The notes below the pieces were generated by a model that ran no database searches, was not told the origin of the DNA, and saw nothing but the letters and a program-made list of their open reading frames with translations. Shown here piece after piece: positions 24,344-33,681 of a stretch of DNA of 38,317 nucleotides. The DNA is from Deltaproteobacteria bacterium (lineage in GTDB: Bacteria; Desulfobacterota; BSN033; UBA1163). Numbering within the stretch: the stretch's first letter is position 1; every line of letters starts with the position of its first letter. Where the stretch lies: assembly GCA_018333535.1 (NCBI GenBank), contig JAGXTA010000156.1, positions 1-38,317 on the forward strand, in the 5' to 3' direction. A program made the position numbers and the translations under genes.

Positions 24344-25024
24344 TCATACCATCTCCTGCACTCTTTTTTCCATTTCCTTTAAGAGTTTCGGATCATAAGG
24401 GAGAGTGTTTCTCAGGGAGGGATCCAATGGGTTCTCCGGATTGAAATTCTGGAGGGTCATTCTCCGGCCAGCCTTCAGCTGCTGGCCCAGGGTCCGGATC
24501 TCTTTTTCACTATGGAGTGGAGGAACAACTGTCATCCGAAATTGATACTCCACTTTCCCTTGCTTCAACATTTCAATTGATTTCGATATGAGAGCGAGGT
24601 CTATGGAACAACCGGCTGACCGCCGGTAGCTGAAAGGGTCCAGGGGCGCCTTCACATCCATGGCAATGAAGTCAACCTCTCTTTTATCGATTAGTTTTTC
24701 AAGCATCTCCGGGTTGGACCCATTGGTATCGAGTTTAACCGGGAATCCTCTCTCTTTGATTTGGCGGATCAGGAGAGGAAGATCCGCGTGCAGGGTCGGC
24801 TCTCCTCCCGTCAGGCAGACTCCATCGATCCAATCCTTGAGAGCGTCAAGGCGCCGTAGAACTTCTTTGAGGGAGATCGAAGCGAACTGCCCGGGTTCAA
24901 AGACCAGGGGATGGTTGTGACAGTACGGACATCGGAAGTTGCAGCCGGGCAGGAAAAAGACAGAACTGATCTTCCCCGGCCAGTCCAGAAAGGAAGTTTC
25001 TAAGAATCCTTTGATCTCGATCAT
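24344..25024 (-). CDS. nrdG: Anaerobic ribonucleotide reductase activase
   Basis: This radical SAM enzyme (226 residues) generates the glycyl radical on NrdD. The cluster cysteines are C28, C32 and C35 in PGCNFRCPYCHN, with the leading FLDWPGK typical of NrdG. The downstream LTGGEPTLH segment is the radical SAM GGE motif for SAM binding, and DVKAPLDP follows. It is the third gene of the set nrdD - redoxin - nrdG on the minus strand. Confidence 0.93.
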   Translation of the reverse strand: MIEIKGFLETSFLDWPGKISSVFFLPGCNFRCPYCHNHPLVFEPGQFASISLKEVLRRLDALKDWIDGVCLTGGEPTLHADLPLLIRQIKERGFPVKLDTNGSNPEMLEKLIDKREVDFIAMDVKAPLDPFSYRRSAGCSIDLALISKSIEMLKQGKVEYQFRMTVVPPLHSEKEIRTLGQQLKAGRRMTLQNFNPENPLDPSLRNTLPYDPKLLKEMEKRVQEMV

Positions 25025-25080
25025 GGTTTCTATTCATAAAAGGAAGTATGTGGGTGGACCGTCAGAGTGACATAAAATCC

Positions 25081-25096
25081 TGACTGGCGCCAGTCA
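25081..25096. repeat. Perfect 16-bp palindrome between nrdG and the redoxin gene
   Basis: TGACTGGCGCCAGTCA reads the same on both strands. It lies in an 84-bp gap inside the nrd set. It could be a protein-binding site; nothing identifies the protein. Confidence 0.5.
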
Positions 25097-25108
25097 CGAT
25101 CACCCCCA

Positions 25109-25375
25109 TCAGTTACTTCTGAACAGGCGCTGCCTCACCTCCTGAAGGGTTGGGACCACGCCTCTCCAGCTGGCCACTTCCTTCTCCTCTTCATCCTCAA
25201 TGATGAAGGAAGGGGTGGAGAGGATGCTGTAGAAAGAGGCTTCCGCAAGGCCATCGATCGTGTCCAGATCGTAATGAAAAACCGGCACGCCCTCCCTTTT
25301 TAATTCCATCCCAATCTCTTTGGCGGCAGGACATTTCGGGCATTTTGCTTTAAAAAAGATTTTGATCTGTTCCAT
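25109..25375 (-). CDS. NrdH/glutaredoxin-like redoxin
   Basis: The small thioredoxin-fold protein (88 residues) has the active-site CPKC at about 12-15 near the N-terminus, a cis-proline segment STPSFIIED, and no extra domains. It sits between nrdD and nrdG. Some class III ribonucleotide reductases take their reducing equivalents from a thioredoxin- or NrdH-like protein instead of formate, and such genes are then linked to nrdD. The position therefore suggests that this is the electron donor for NrdD, although the sequence alone does not prove it. Confidence 0.85.
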   Translation of the reverse strand: MEQIKIFFKAKCPKCPAAKEIGMELKREGVPVFHYDLDTIDGLAEASFYSILSTPSFIIEDEEEKEVASWRGVVPTLQEVRQRLFRSN

Positions 25376-25394
25376 GTTTTCTCCCTAAAATAAA

Positions 25395-25510
25395 ATTGGC
25401 GTTTGTCGTTGTCGAAGCTCGTATCGAGGCTCGTTAATAGAAACTGGATGCTCGAGCTTCTAACTTCAAGCTTCGAATTTCGATACGAGCATCGTCACCG
25501 TGAACCTTTT
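25395..25510. repeat. CTCGTATCGAA-type repeat (inverted copy of 22663-22765)
   Basis: Contains GTCGAAGCTCGTATCGAGGC, GGATGCTCGAGCTTC and, at the right, GATACGAGCATCGTCACCG. Read on the minus strand it follows 22663-22765 block by block (GGTGACGATGCTCGTATCGA, GAAGCTTGAAG, GAGCATCCAG, ACGAGCCTCGA, CGACAACGA). It separates nrdD from the redoxin gene. Confidence 0.8.
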
Positions 25511-25535
25511 TGCGTAACACTAACCTTTCATTTAA

Positions 25536-27680
25536 TCACCCGGCTTTTAGAACGGTCCCTCCCTCTTTGGCTTCGATGTAGGCCTGATTCCGGTAACGAT
25601 TGTGGAGTTCGCCGATCTTCCCCTTGTTCCAGCTGGAGAGCTTGGTGAAGTAGCCGGTGATCCGGGTGATTCCATCCACCTCCGCCGACCCGCAGTATGA
25701 GCAGGAGGACCGGAGTCCCCGGCTCGTTCGATTGCAGGCATTACAGGTGGTGAACTCCGGTGAGAAGGCGATCTGGTCATTTTGAGTCTGCCTGAACGTC
25801 TTGATCACAAAATTGGCCAGAGACTCTCTTGAAGGTTTTGCCTCGCCCAGCCAGATATGGGTCAATGCACCCGCCTCGATCAGGGGATGAAAGAGCCCCT
25901 CCTGCCTGACCCGTTCAATCGGATTGAGCACGGCGGAGTTGTTCAGATAGGTCGAATTCGTATAATAGACTTCCCCTTTCGAGAGGTCGCCTTTGACGAT
26001 GTGGCCCGATCGGGGCGAATGAAATTTAAGGTCCAGTTTGGCAAAACGGTAGGCGGTCGATTCAGCAGGCGTCTGTTCGAGGACAAAGTGCATTCCATAG
26101 CGTTCACATAACTTATCGACCAGCAGTTTCATGTGGGCGATCACCTTCAGTCCGAATTTAAAGGCCTGCCTCGACTGATGCATCTCCTGACCGGTATGAA
26201 CCTGGACGAGTTCGTTGAGCCCGACCATCCCGATGAGGAAGCTGGCCCGATGCATCCTCAGGTAAGGAGAGCCATCCCGGTTCATCGCTAAGAGGGCAAG
26301 AGGCCCCCGCTCACCAATGGAGAGGAGCTTTTCAATGAAGACTTTCTTCTCCAGATGGGCCTTGACCGCGATCTCTATGAATTCTGTCAGCTTGGAGAAG
26401 AGCCGGGTGTCATCCCCTTTCGCTAAATAAGCGATCCTCGGAAGGTTGAGCGTCACATTCTGGAGGGCGCAATATCGCATCTTCCAGGGTTCTTTTGCAT
26501 CCTCGAGGTCGGTCTGATCGAGTTTGAAGCTGAGGCGACAGCATTCGGAGATTTTAGCTGTTTCCCCGCGATCGAAAATAAAATAAGTGTTGCCCTTTTC
26601 AGAGGCGACCTCACAGATGTGATGGAGAAAGTCCATGTGACCGGGTGTCTGAAAGAACTTCTCTGTGATATGGACGAGCGGTTTGGGAAAGAAGAAAGGC
26701 CTTCCGGACCCATCCCCTTCCATGAAGACATTGAAGAGGGCCCATGCAAAGCGCTGCGATTCTTTCATATAGTCGCTGTAATTCTTTCCCGTCTTCTCTC
26801 CGCCCGGTCCGATGGCAGGGACATTTTCGAAGTGTTTTGGAATCTCCCAGTAGAGATTGAGATCGGTGAAGATCGCCTGCCCTCCGCGGGCGACCGCCTG
26901 CTGGGAGAATTCAAAAATCATCATCTGCGCTAATTGTTCGAGGTCCCGATCCGACATGCCCGTCAGATAGGGAGCAAAGAAGAGATTGACAGCGTCCCAG
27001 CCAATGGCTCCGGCAAAATTGCTTTGAAGGCCGGCGGCAAACTTCACCATATGGGCCAGGAGCACTTCCGGATGCTTGGCAGGTTTGGCCATGGCAATCG
27101 AGTTGGGAAGGCTCAGGCCGAACCGCTTAATATATTCGAGAGATTGTCCGCTGCAGTAAGGCCGGTCCACAAAACCCAGGTCATGGAGATGAATATCCCC
27201 TCTCATATGGGCATCCGCAGTCTCCTGTGAAAAAACGGAGAGAAGGGCATACTCCTTTTTGATCCTCTCCGCAAGGGTGAGGTTGGTTGCCTCCGGGCCG
27301 TGAGGGACATTGGCATTCTCCTTGTTGGGATGGAGGATGAGCTGGTCCACATCGTAAAGGGGCATACCCAATCGGGTGTGCATCTTGCGGGCCTGTTCCA
27401 GCCCCCTTTCAACCAATTTCGTGTCAACCAATTCACGGACAAGAGGTGCGGTGATCATTTTGATCTTGGAGGTGACAATTAAATCTTCCACCTCCCGGGC
27501 GATCTCTTTTGCCGTATCGACATCGATATAAGTCTCTCTGATGAGGGCATCGACGATCCTCTGGCGGTTCCAATCATTCATCGACTCTTCAGAGGTGCGA
27601 ACGAAAAGGGCCATATCTGTTGTTTCAAACTCTTCTTTTAAATCTTTACGTTCCTCTTTCATCTCAATGACACTTGCCAT
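25536..27680 (-). CDS. nrdD: Anaerobic (class III) ribonucleoside-triphosphate reductase
   Basis: NrdD reduces ribonucleotides to deoxyribonucleotides under anaerobiosis using a glycyl radical. The 714-residue protein starts with an ATP-cone-like region (about 25-115), followed by the large barrel with DRPYCSGQSLEY, NVTLNLPRIAYL and other conserved blocks. It ends with a zinc ribbon (CNACNRT...CSYCG) and the glycyl-radical motif RITGYF with Gly676. Length and order are normal. The radical is installed by NrdG, encoded two genes downstream. The start has AGGTGA upstream. Confidence 0.95.
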   Translation of the reverse strand: MASVIEMKEERKDLKEEFETTDMALFVRTSEESMNDWNRQRIVDALIRETYIDVDTAKEIAREVEDLIVTSKIKMITAPLVRELVDTKLVERGLEQARKMHTRLGMPLYDVDQLILHPNKENANVPHGPEATNLTLAERIKKEYALLSVFSQETADAHMRGDIHLHDLGFVDRPYCSGQSLEYIKRFGLSLPNSIAMAKPAKHPEVLLAHMVKFAAGLQSNFAGAIGWDAVNLFFAPYLTGMSDRDLEQLAQMMIFEFSQQAVARGGQAIFTDLNLYWEIPKHFENVPAIGPGGEKTGKNYSDYMKESQRFAWALFNVFMEGDGSGRPFFFPKPLVHITEKFFQTPGHMDFLHHICEVASEKGNTYFIFDRGETAKISECCRLSFKLDQTDLEDAKEPWKMRYCALQNVTLNLPRIAYLAKGDDTRLFSKLTEFIEIAVKAHLEKKVFIEKLLSIGERGPLALLAMNRDGSPYLRMHRASFLIGMVGLNELVQVHTGQEMHQSRQAFKFGLKVIAHMKLLVDKLCERYGMHFVLEQTPAESTAYRFAKLDLKFHSPRSGHIVKGDLSKGEVYYTNSTYLNNSAVLNPIERVRQEGLFHPLIEAGALTHIWLGEAKPSRESLANFVIKTFRQTQNDQIAFSPEFTTCNACNRTSRGLRSSCSYCGSAEVDGITRITGYFTKLSSWNKGKIGELHNRYRNQAYIEAKEGGTVLKAG

Positions 27681-27728
27681 TTTCTGATCACCTGTGTTGT
27701 GGAATTTGACGAAGTTAAGGTAGTTGAT

Positions 27729-27783
27729 AGGCTATATTTAGTGTGACCCCTATTCACTACAACAACATCTTGTTATTTGTCAA
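27729..27783 (-). promoter_or_regulatory. nrdD promoter region with candidate NrdR box
   Basis: TTGACA on the minus strand (27778-27783) is followed at 17-18 bp by a weak -10 (TAGTGA/GTAGTG region, 27754-27760). AGGCTATATTTAGTGT at 27729-27744 matches the 16-bp NrdR consensus (acAcwAtATaTwgtgt) at about 13 positions and would lie just downstream of the start of transcription. A second symmetric element AACAA-CATC-TTGTT (27761-27774) sits between the -35 and -10. NrdR is the usual dATP/ATP-sensing repressor of nrd genes. A paired second NrdR box was not found. Confidence 0.5.
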
Positions 27784-27882
27784 GGGAAAACTCGGCTTGT
27801 GAAAAAAAACATTTGTTTGGCAAAAAATTTTTATACTCTAGTTTTTATCTCCGAACTCCAAGCTCTGAACTCCGAACTTTTC

Positions 27883-30800
27883 TTACTTTTTATCAGAATT
27901 GTTTTTCTGGAAAGGTCTCAGGGGGGTTTCGAGGAGGCGTTTGAAAATGCCCAACAAACCTTCTCCGGCCGTTTTAAATGGAACGGCTTCGATCTTGGGA
28001 TCGTCAAGATCTCCTTTCACTTCGTAGACATAAGAGAGGAAAGCCTTCTCTTTTCCCGTGAGAATATATCCCGCGATGGGAATGTTGCTCAGCACCATAT
28101 CGACCGTGACCAATGGGTGGACTCCTATCTTTGTGTCGATCAGGTTCTTGCCAAGGTCGACTTTTCCAACAATGGTGATCCGCATGGCATCGCTATCAAC
28201 CAGGAAGTCCTCTGTGGAAGCAACCCCCTCCTGGACCTGAACGTTTGCCGAAATCCGCTGATAGGGAAGTCCTTTGGTCTTGAGATCAGGGAGCCTTCCT
28301 TTAAATAACTGTGAAACATTGAGGATCGAAAATATCTTGGCCAGAATGCTCCCTCTTTCGATCACTCCATTCTCTAATTCGAGCCTTAACCCTCCCTGGA
28401 GAGACTCCTTCATTTTCTGGAAATTCTCCCCCTCTCCTATGAGTTGCACCTGATCGATATAAACTCTCCCTGTCACCAACATCTTCTCCTCATCCTCTTT
28501 CTTGAGAAGAGCCCTGAGAAGGGGTGCGGCCTCCATATGGGAGAGACGGGGCTTCATCTCAAACCAAATGGTTTTTTCTGAAGGCTGTAGCCAGGCTTCG
28601 CCCCAGAGATCCCCTCCATTGGCTTTCAATTGAAAGGGATGGATGATTAACTTTCCCTCCGCCGTCTTCATCTCGAACTTTAAGTCCTTGAAATCGAGAT
28701 TTCGATATCTTCCTTTTTCGACATCGACCTTACCTTCGATTGCCCAGAGGGAAAGCCACTGCCTGATCTTCTCAAAAGAGGCAGGAGTTCTTTTTTCTCG
28801 CTGGGGGAAGAAGGCGTCAAGGTCAAGGTACGCAGAAGAGAGATGAAGCGAGAGTCGCCTGACGGTCCCTGCCTTTGTTTCCCTGGGTCCTGTTTGAGAA
28901 CGGGGGTAGAGCCCGGAGAGGATCAGTGAGGAATCTCCCAGCCTTCCTTTCAATCCATCCCATCGCATCTGTTGGGGAGAAAAAAGAATCCTGCCTTCGA
29001 TCTGGGAGAGAGGAACAGGTATCTTTCCGTGCCGTAGAGAGACCCCCCTCAACAGGATCTCCCCATCCTTGATGACGTTGATCCCCTGTTCCATTCTTCC
29101 GGACCAGGTCAAACGAAGCTCCGCCCCTCCGGCGAGGTCCTGAACCTCGTCCGCCTGAGTTCGCATTGAATCCGGAAAGAGGGGCAATTGGAGCAGGGCA
29201 TGAATATTTTTCAGGTCGATCGAACCGGATGTGGAGAGATTCAACTCACCCTGTTTCACGGTTCCGTCAAGGACGAGTGAGGAGTTGAGCGACTGAACCT
29301 TAAACTTTGAAAAAGCGGCCCCGAGGTTTGAAACGGAGAGAGATCCGTCCCGAAAGAGGAGCGGGTGGGAAACCCCTTTGAGAAGGAGGGACGCATCCCT
29401 GGGAATGAATTCCAACTCATAGGAGAGGGGTTGGAGGGGCGTTGCCTTTCTCCCTTTGAACGAAAGCTGGCCTGCTCCCGATAAGCTTCTAATGTCTTCC
29501 GTCTTCAAACGCGTCTCTTTCGGAAAAAGAGTAGATTGGGAGAGGGCAAGAAGGTTTTTCAGATCGACCTTTCCTTTGGCTGTGAATTCAGAAGCTCCTT
29601 CTCTCTTTAATGAACCGCTCATCAGAAGAGAAGAATAACCGAATTCCACTTTAGCTCCGGACCACTGAAAGTCTTCGTTGGAGAGGTCCAGCTTTCCTTC
29701 TCCGATCGAGACCGGAAAGGGAATCTGAGAATGGGTCAGATGAACTTTTGACAGAAGATAGCTTCCCTGGTGCTGAAAACGGAGGGGGGATTTCAATTTT
29801 CCTTTGACCGATATCTGATAGGGCGCCTTGCCAGACAGGGAGGTGATGGGTCCTAAAATACTGTTTGTCTCCGCATCATCGGCAAAAACTTCTGTCTTGA
29901 GCAAGGAGGAGAGATCTGCCATATCGAATCGGCCCTGGCCCTTAATCTCGAGGGTGGGGATTTGAAGAAGCTCGTAAAAGATGCCGCTGGCCCGATCGAT
30001 GCTCGACTGGAAGACCTTTGCCTCCACTTCTTTCAGGTGTAGATGGCCCTGCTTGAAAAGGAGGTGCCCTTTCAGTTCTTCCAGGGCGGGAAGGTTCCAG
30101 GGGAGTTTCAACCGGGCGTTGTTGACCTTCATCTCCACGGTCAGGACATGGGCATTGTAGAGCTCGTCACAGTGATCAATTTCCGGAATCTTTCCCGAGA
30201 GCTTGACAGAAAGGATCTGCACCGGACCGCTTCCCTCCGCACGGAAAAGGGGATCGGACACGCCCGGGGTGATGATCCGGAAGGGGATAAATCTTCTTCC
30301 ATCCGCAAGGTCGAAGACACTGCTCGATGCCTCCGCATCCATGCCCATTCCTTTGGTCCCGATTCCATAGATCCTGCCTTTCCCCCTGACTTTTATCTCG
30401 GGCAGTTCGATCGAAAACTTGGGGACCTCAAACGTCTGCTGGTCATATGTGGCCTGCAGGTCGAGGTTGATCCATTGGGGGGTGAAGAGGTAGGCAAAAA
30501 CTTTTGGGTGATCATAGGTCACCTCTTTCAACTGGATCTTGGCAGAGGCATGAAAAGGTCCGGAGAGGTCTCCCTGATACCTGCCTTTCAGATCGAGGAT
30601 TCCTGCAACCTTATTCATGGGAACCAGGGGTTTGAGATAAGGCCAGAAATGAAAGACCTCGATCCCTTTAACCTCCACTTCGGCTTTCACCTTTCCTTTT
30701 GAAAGGTCCATCCTTTCGGGGATGCCTTCGATCGTTCCGGAGATGGAGAATCTTCCTTCCCTTTTCGAATGGAGAATCTTGCCGCTCACATGAAATGGAA

Positions 30801-31383
30801 AGGGGTTGCCGAATGAGATCTTTGAAAGACGCAGTTCGAGGGCTTTGATCTCCGTCAGGAGAGGGTCGCCGCCAAAGGATTCGTCTGAAAAGAAGAACTC
30901 TCCGGATCGGATCGATAGTGTGCCGCCGAAGAGCGTGGAGAGGGTTTCAATCATCTTTTCTTGGGAGGATTTTAAAGCCTCTCCGTTTAATGGGGTGTCG
31001 AAAAAATTGAATCTTCCGTTTCTTTCCCGTGAGAAACGGCCGACAGGCTTCTCAAGCGTGACCCGCTTCCATTTCACCTCCCTCCTGAACAGAGGAAGAG
31101 TCTTTGCCGTTAAAATCAATCTCTTGGAATGGAGGAGGTCAACGGATTGGGAAAGGTCCTTAATCCGGAAGTCTTCAAAAGCAATTCCTATTCCTCCCCA
31201 GAAGCCGATTTTTGCCTTTCCGAAAGTGACCTCCCTTCCGAGCTGGGAGGTGAGTGTTTTTTGAACGGCGTTACGGTAAAGATTGGGATCGAAGAGATAT
31301 TGGATCGATAGAAAGAGAAGGATTCCCACCACAACAATGGGGATCACGATCCACAGCAGGAACTTTTTACTATGATGACTCAT
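27883..31383 (-). CDS. AsmA-family envelope protein
   Basis: Start set at ATG 31383 (MSHHSKKFLLW), giving 1166 residues; the frame upstream is repeat-derived. One N-terminal membrane helix (about 8-30) precedes a very long, beta-rich region of repeated amphipathic strands, and the C-terminal part has the AsmA-type block (about LLSHMEAAPLLRALL onward to the end). Proteins of this superfamily span the periplasm as long grooves and are implicated in moving phospholipids to the outer membrane or in assembly of outer-membrane components. The gene is followed by nothing co-directional for 200 bp and preceded by comF beyond a repeat. The specific cargo cannot be told. Confidence 0.85.
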   Translation of the reverse strand: MSHHSKKFLLWIVIPIVVVGILLFLSIQYLFDPNLYRNAVQKTLTSQLGREVTFGKAKIGFWGGIGIAFEDFRIKDLSQSVDLLHSKRLILTAKTLPLFRREVKWKRVTLEKPVGRFSRERNGRFNFFDTPLNGEALKSSQEKMIETLSTLFGGTLSIRSGEFFFSDESFGGDPLLTEIKALELRLSKISFGNPFPFHVSGKILHSKREGRFSISGTIEGIPERMDLSKGKVKAEVEVKGIEVFHFWPYLKPLVPMNKVAGILDLKGRYQGDLSGPFHASAKIQLKEVTYDHPKVFAYLFTPQWINLDLQATYDQQTFEVPKFSIELPEIKVRGKGRIYGIGTKGMGMDAEASSSVFDLADGRRFIPFRIITPGVSDPLFRAEGSGPVQILSVKLSGKIPEIDHCDELYNAHVLTVEMKVNNARLKLPWNLPALEELKGHLLFKQGHLHLKEVEAKVFQSSIDRASGIFYELLQIPTLEIKGQGRFDMADLSSLLKTEVFADDAETNSILGPITSLSGKAPYQISVKGKLKSPLRFQHQGSYLLSKVHLTHSQIPFPVSIGEGKLDLSNEDFQWSGAKVEFGYSSLLMSGSLKREGASEFTAKGKVDLKNLLALSQSTLFPKETRLKTEDIRSLSGAGQLSFKGRKATPLQPLSYELEFIPRDASLLLKGVSHPLLFRDGSLSVSNLGAAFSKFKVQSLNSSLVLDGTVKQGELNLSTSGSIDLKNIHALLQLPLFPDSMRTQADEVQDLAGGAELRLTWSGRMEQGINVIKDGEILLRGVSLRHGKIPVPLSQIEGRILFSPQQMRWDGLKGRLGDSSLILSGLYPRSQTGPRETKAGTVRRLSLHLSSAYLDLDAFFPQREKRTPASFEKIRQWLSLWAIEGKVDVEKGRYRNLDFKDLKFEMKTAEGKLIIHPFQLKANGGDLWGEAWLQPSEKTIWFEMKPRLSHMEAAPLLRALLKKEDEEKMLVTGRVYIDQVQLIGEGENFQKMKESLQGGLRLELENGVIERGSILAKIFSILNVSQLFKGRLPDLKTKGLPYQRISANVQVQEGVASTEDFLVDSDAMRITIVGKVDLGKNLIDTKIGVHPLVTVDMVLSNIPIAGYILTGKEKAFLSYVYEVKGDLDDPKIEAVPFKTAGEGLLGIFKRLLETPLRPFQKNNSDKK

Positions 31384-31424
31384 TAGCTTTAAAGAAACCT
31401 TCCTAATGTCGTTGTAAAATAAAA

Positions 31425-31548
31425 TTCGAAATTCGAATATCGAAATCCGAAACAAATTCCAATATCAAAATTCTAAACTTTTCTTTTTAGGACATTTGGA
31501 TTTTGAACATTTGTGCTTGTTTCGAATTTCGGATTTCGTGCTTCGAAT
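31425..31548. repeat. TTTCGA-type intergenic repeat, copy 3 (inverted)
   Basis: Reverse-strand reading gives TTCGAAGCACGAAATCCGAA at the left and ATTTGTTTCGGATTTCGATA with further TTCGAATTTCG words at the right, the same plan as 10640-10790 and 13722-13862. It lies between asmA and comF. Confidence 0.8.
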
Positions 31549-32277
31549 TTATAATTGCTTAATGGCGTGGGCAACGGTCAATACATCGACCCGCTCTGCG
31601 CCTGCTTTTAACAAGACCTTCGAACATTCGTTGACGGTTGCGCCGGTCGTGTAAACATCATCGACCAGAAGGATCGTTTTCCCTTTGATCGCTTCATCTC
31701 TTTGAATATGGAACGAGCCTTTCACGCCCTTTTCCCTCTTTCGACCGCTCAGATGGACCTGTGGGGGGGTGGATATCCTCTTCTGAAGCAGTCTCTTTGA
31801 GTAGGGGATACGGGTTCTTTGGCTTAACTCCTTTGCGAGGAGGAGGGCCTGGTTAAACCCCCGCTCCCTTAACCGCTTTGAGTGAAGCGGAACAGGGACG
31901 AGGAGGTCGAAAGAGCCAGGACCCCAATAACGGCGGAATCCTTCGGCCAATTTCTCTCCGAAGAAGGAGGTGAGGTAGCTCTTTTCTTCGTATTTCCATC
32001 GATGGATTGCTTCCCTGAGAGGCCCTTCGTAATATCCCACGGCCCTTGCCATTGTAAAATATTTTCTTCTGGTCAGACAAGCGCCGCAAGGATGGTTTTC
32101 GATCCTCCTGGAGAGAAAAGGCGTTCCGCAGAGGGTGCACAGCGGCGGCTCAATCCACCGGATCTTCGAGAGACAATCCGGGCAGATCCTTTTCTGGCCT
32201 TCTTCTAAAAATCTTTCACAGCAGTGGCACTGGGAAGGCAATAAAAATTGGAGGACTCTTTCAATCAGGCCGCGCAT
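31549..32277 (-). CDS. comF: ComF-family phosphoribosyltransferase-like protein
   Basis: The 242-residue protein has an N-terminal zinc-finger region (CHCCERF, CPDC, CTLCG and CGAC) and a C-terminal type I phosphoribosyltransferase fold with the PRPP loop ILLVDDVYTTGAT. ComF is needed for DNA uptake in naturally competent bacteria; in others its job is unclear and it may act on DNA or single-stranded intermediates. Family length and motif order are normal. The start (MRGLIERVLQF) is 25 bp downstream of the LapA-LapB gene, so the two probably share a transcript. Confidence 0.92.
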   Translation of the reverse strand: MRGLIERVLQFLLPSQCHCCERFLEEGQKRICPDCLSKIRWIEPPLCTLCGTPFLSRRIENHPCGACLTRRKYFTMARAVGYYEGPLREAIHRWKYEEKSYLTSFFGEKLAEGFRRYWGPGSFDLLVPVPLHSKRLRERGFNQALLLAKELSQRTRIPYSKRLLQKRISTPPQVHLSGRKREKGVKGSFHIQRDEAIKGKTILLVDDVYTTGATVNECSKVLLKAGAERVDVLTVAHAIKQL

Positions 32278-32301
32278 TCATTCTAATCTTGGAGTCCCTC
32301 T

Positions 32302-33678
32302 TTATCTTTCTTCGAGGGAGAAGAAGGCCTCTTTGGAAAAGGGACGAGGGAGAGGAAGCTGGGAGATGATCTTCTCAACCTCTTTGATCGTATAGGTGGA
32401 CCACCGGTGGCATTGAGGGCAGTAAGCAACCCACTCCTTCGACTCCCTTTCGCAGACAGTGCAGATGAAGGGAAGATAGGATGTCCCGCTCAATTCAAAG
32501 GTCTTCTCAAACTCCTGGGCGGCCCGGCTGAAGTCTTTCTTGTGGAGGTAGATTTCCGCCAAAAGCCTGTGAATCGCGGGGAAGTCCTTCTGTCTTAAAC
32601 TGATCGTATTGATCTCCTCAAGGGCTTCGTCCAGCATCTCCAGCCTTAAACAGAGCTTGGCATAGAAGAAGGCGAGCACCCAGTTGTCCGGATGGTCGCT
32701 CATCGTCCTTTGATAGATGCGGAGCAAGGTGCCCGGGTCCTCCCGGTTGAGATAGAGCTCTTCCAATCGGAGGATGAAGATGATCGACTTGAACCGCCTG
32801 AAGCTCTTTCCCCAGACCTTTCCTGCCGAAGCCCATTTTCCTATCCGGAGATAGATGTCGCCTAACAAAACAAACCCGGGCTCAAAGGTCTTCTCCTCCC
32901 GGACGATCTCTTTGGCAACCTTCAAGGCGTCTTCCACACCTTCATCGCCCTGGCTTAAAAGGTCCAGGGCATGTTCATATTTCAAGCCTAAATAGAAGAG
33001 GTTCTCCTCCTCTTCTGTCTGTTTTCCCTTGGCCAGCTTTAAAATCGACCTCTGGACCCGGATGGCCTCCTCCCATCTCTGGCTGTTCCGATAGATCTCC
33101 CTCAGGCTTTTCAATGCCCTGAGATTGCTATCATCGAGACCGATGGCGCGCTTTAAGGCCCGGATGGCTTCATCAGGGCGCTTCGTCCGCTGATAGATCT
33201 CCCCCTGTCGGAGAGGGATTTCGACATTTTTGCTATCGATCCATCGCGCTCTTTCCAGCCAGTGGAGGGCCTCTTCGTCATTGTCCTCTTTGACCGAAAT
33301 CTCCGAGAGTTTTAAATAGAGGTCCTTCTGGAAGGGATCGTTCTTCAGGGTTTCTGTAAAGTGGGCTTTGGCTCTGGCCAGGTTCCCCCGGAGGAAATCC
33401 TCCATTCCTTTGTTCATCTCCTCCTTGATGGATTGCTCTTTCTTTCTCTTCCGCGACTGACGATAGCCCTCGATGGCTCGCTTGGCATCCCTTGCCAGGA
33501 AACTGATAAAGACGAGCAAGACCCCCAACACAAAAGAGGTGATCATAAGGGTGGAGAGATCGGTGGGGATGATCTTTCCAAAAAAGCGGAATTGGACATC
33601 CAGAGGGTTGGTCAGAGAGAGCCAGCAGAAGATGGAAACCAGTCCCAGAATGATAAGGATGAGCAGTTTCACCAGCAT
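32302..33678 (-). CDS. LapA-LapB fusion: membrane-anchored TPR protein with C-terminal metal-binding tail
   Basis: The 458-residue protein starts with two membrane helices (about 3-22 and 40-60) and the typical LapA context, including NPLDVQFRFFG. It continues as a chain of TPR repeats (about 95-400), and ends in a rubredoxin-like metal site (CTVCERES...YCPQCH). In E. coli, LapA (two-helix) and LapB (TPR plus rubredoxin) are separate proteins that control LpxC degradation and thus lipopolysaccharide synthesis. Here the two are one polypeptide. It lies between the dksA-like gene and comF, each with short spacing on the same strand. The LpxC role is inferred from family knowledge. Confidence 0.85.
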   Translation of the reverse strand: MLVKLLILIILGLVSIFCWLSLTNPLDVQFRFFGKIIPTDLSTLMITSFVLGVLLVFISFLARDAKRAIEGYRQSRKRKKEQSIKEEMNKGMEDFLRGNLARAKAHFTETLKNDPFQKDLYLKLSEISVKEDNDEEALHWLERARWIDSKNVEIPLRQGEIYQRTKRPDEAIRALKRAIGLDDSNLRALKSLREIYRNSQRWEEAIRVQRSILKLAKGKQTEEEENLFYLGLKYEHALDLLSQGDEGVEDALKVAKEIVREEKTFEPGFVLLGDIYLRIGKWASAGKVWGKSFRRFKSIIFILRLEELYLNREDPGTLLRIYQRTMSDHPDNWVLAFFYAKLCLRLEMLDEALEEINTISLRQKDFPAIHRLLAEIYLHKKDFSRAAQEFEKTFELSGTSYLPFICTVCERESKEWVAYCPQCHRWSTYTIKEVEKIISQLPLPRPFSKEAFFSLEER

Positions 33679-33681
33679 CTT

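Noticed and set aside
27799-28308. Plus-strand frame overlapping the end of asmA
   Set aside because: Antisense to the conserved AsmA C-terminus; the first part lies in a repeat.
31384-31455. Extending AsmA to the ATG at 31455
   Set aside because: The extra 24 codons are repeat-derived; the membrane anchor begins right after the ATG at 31383.
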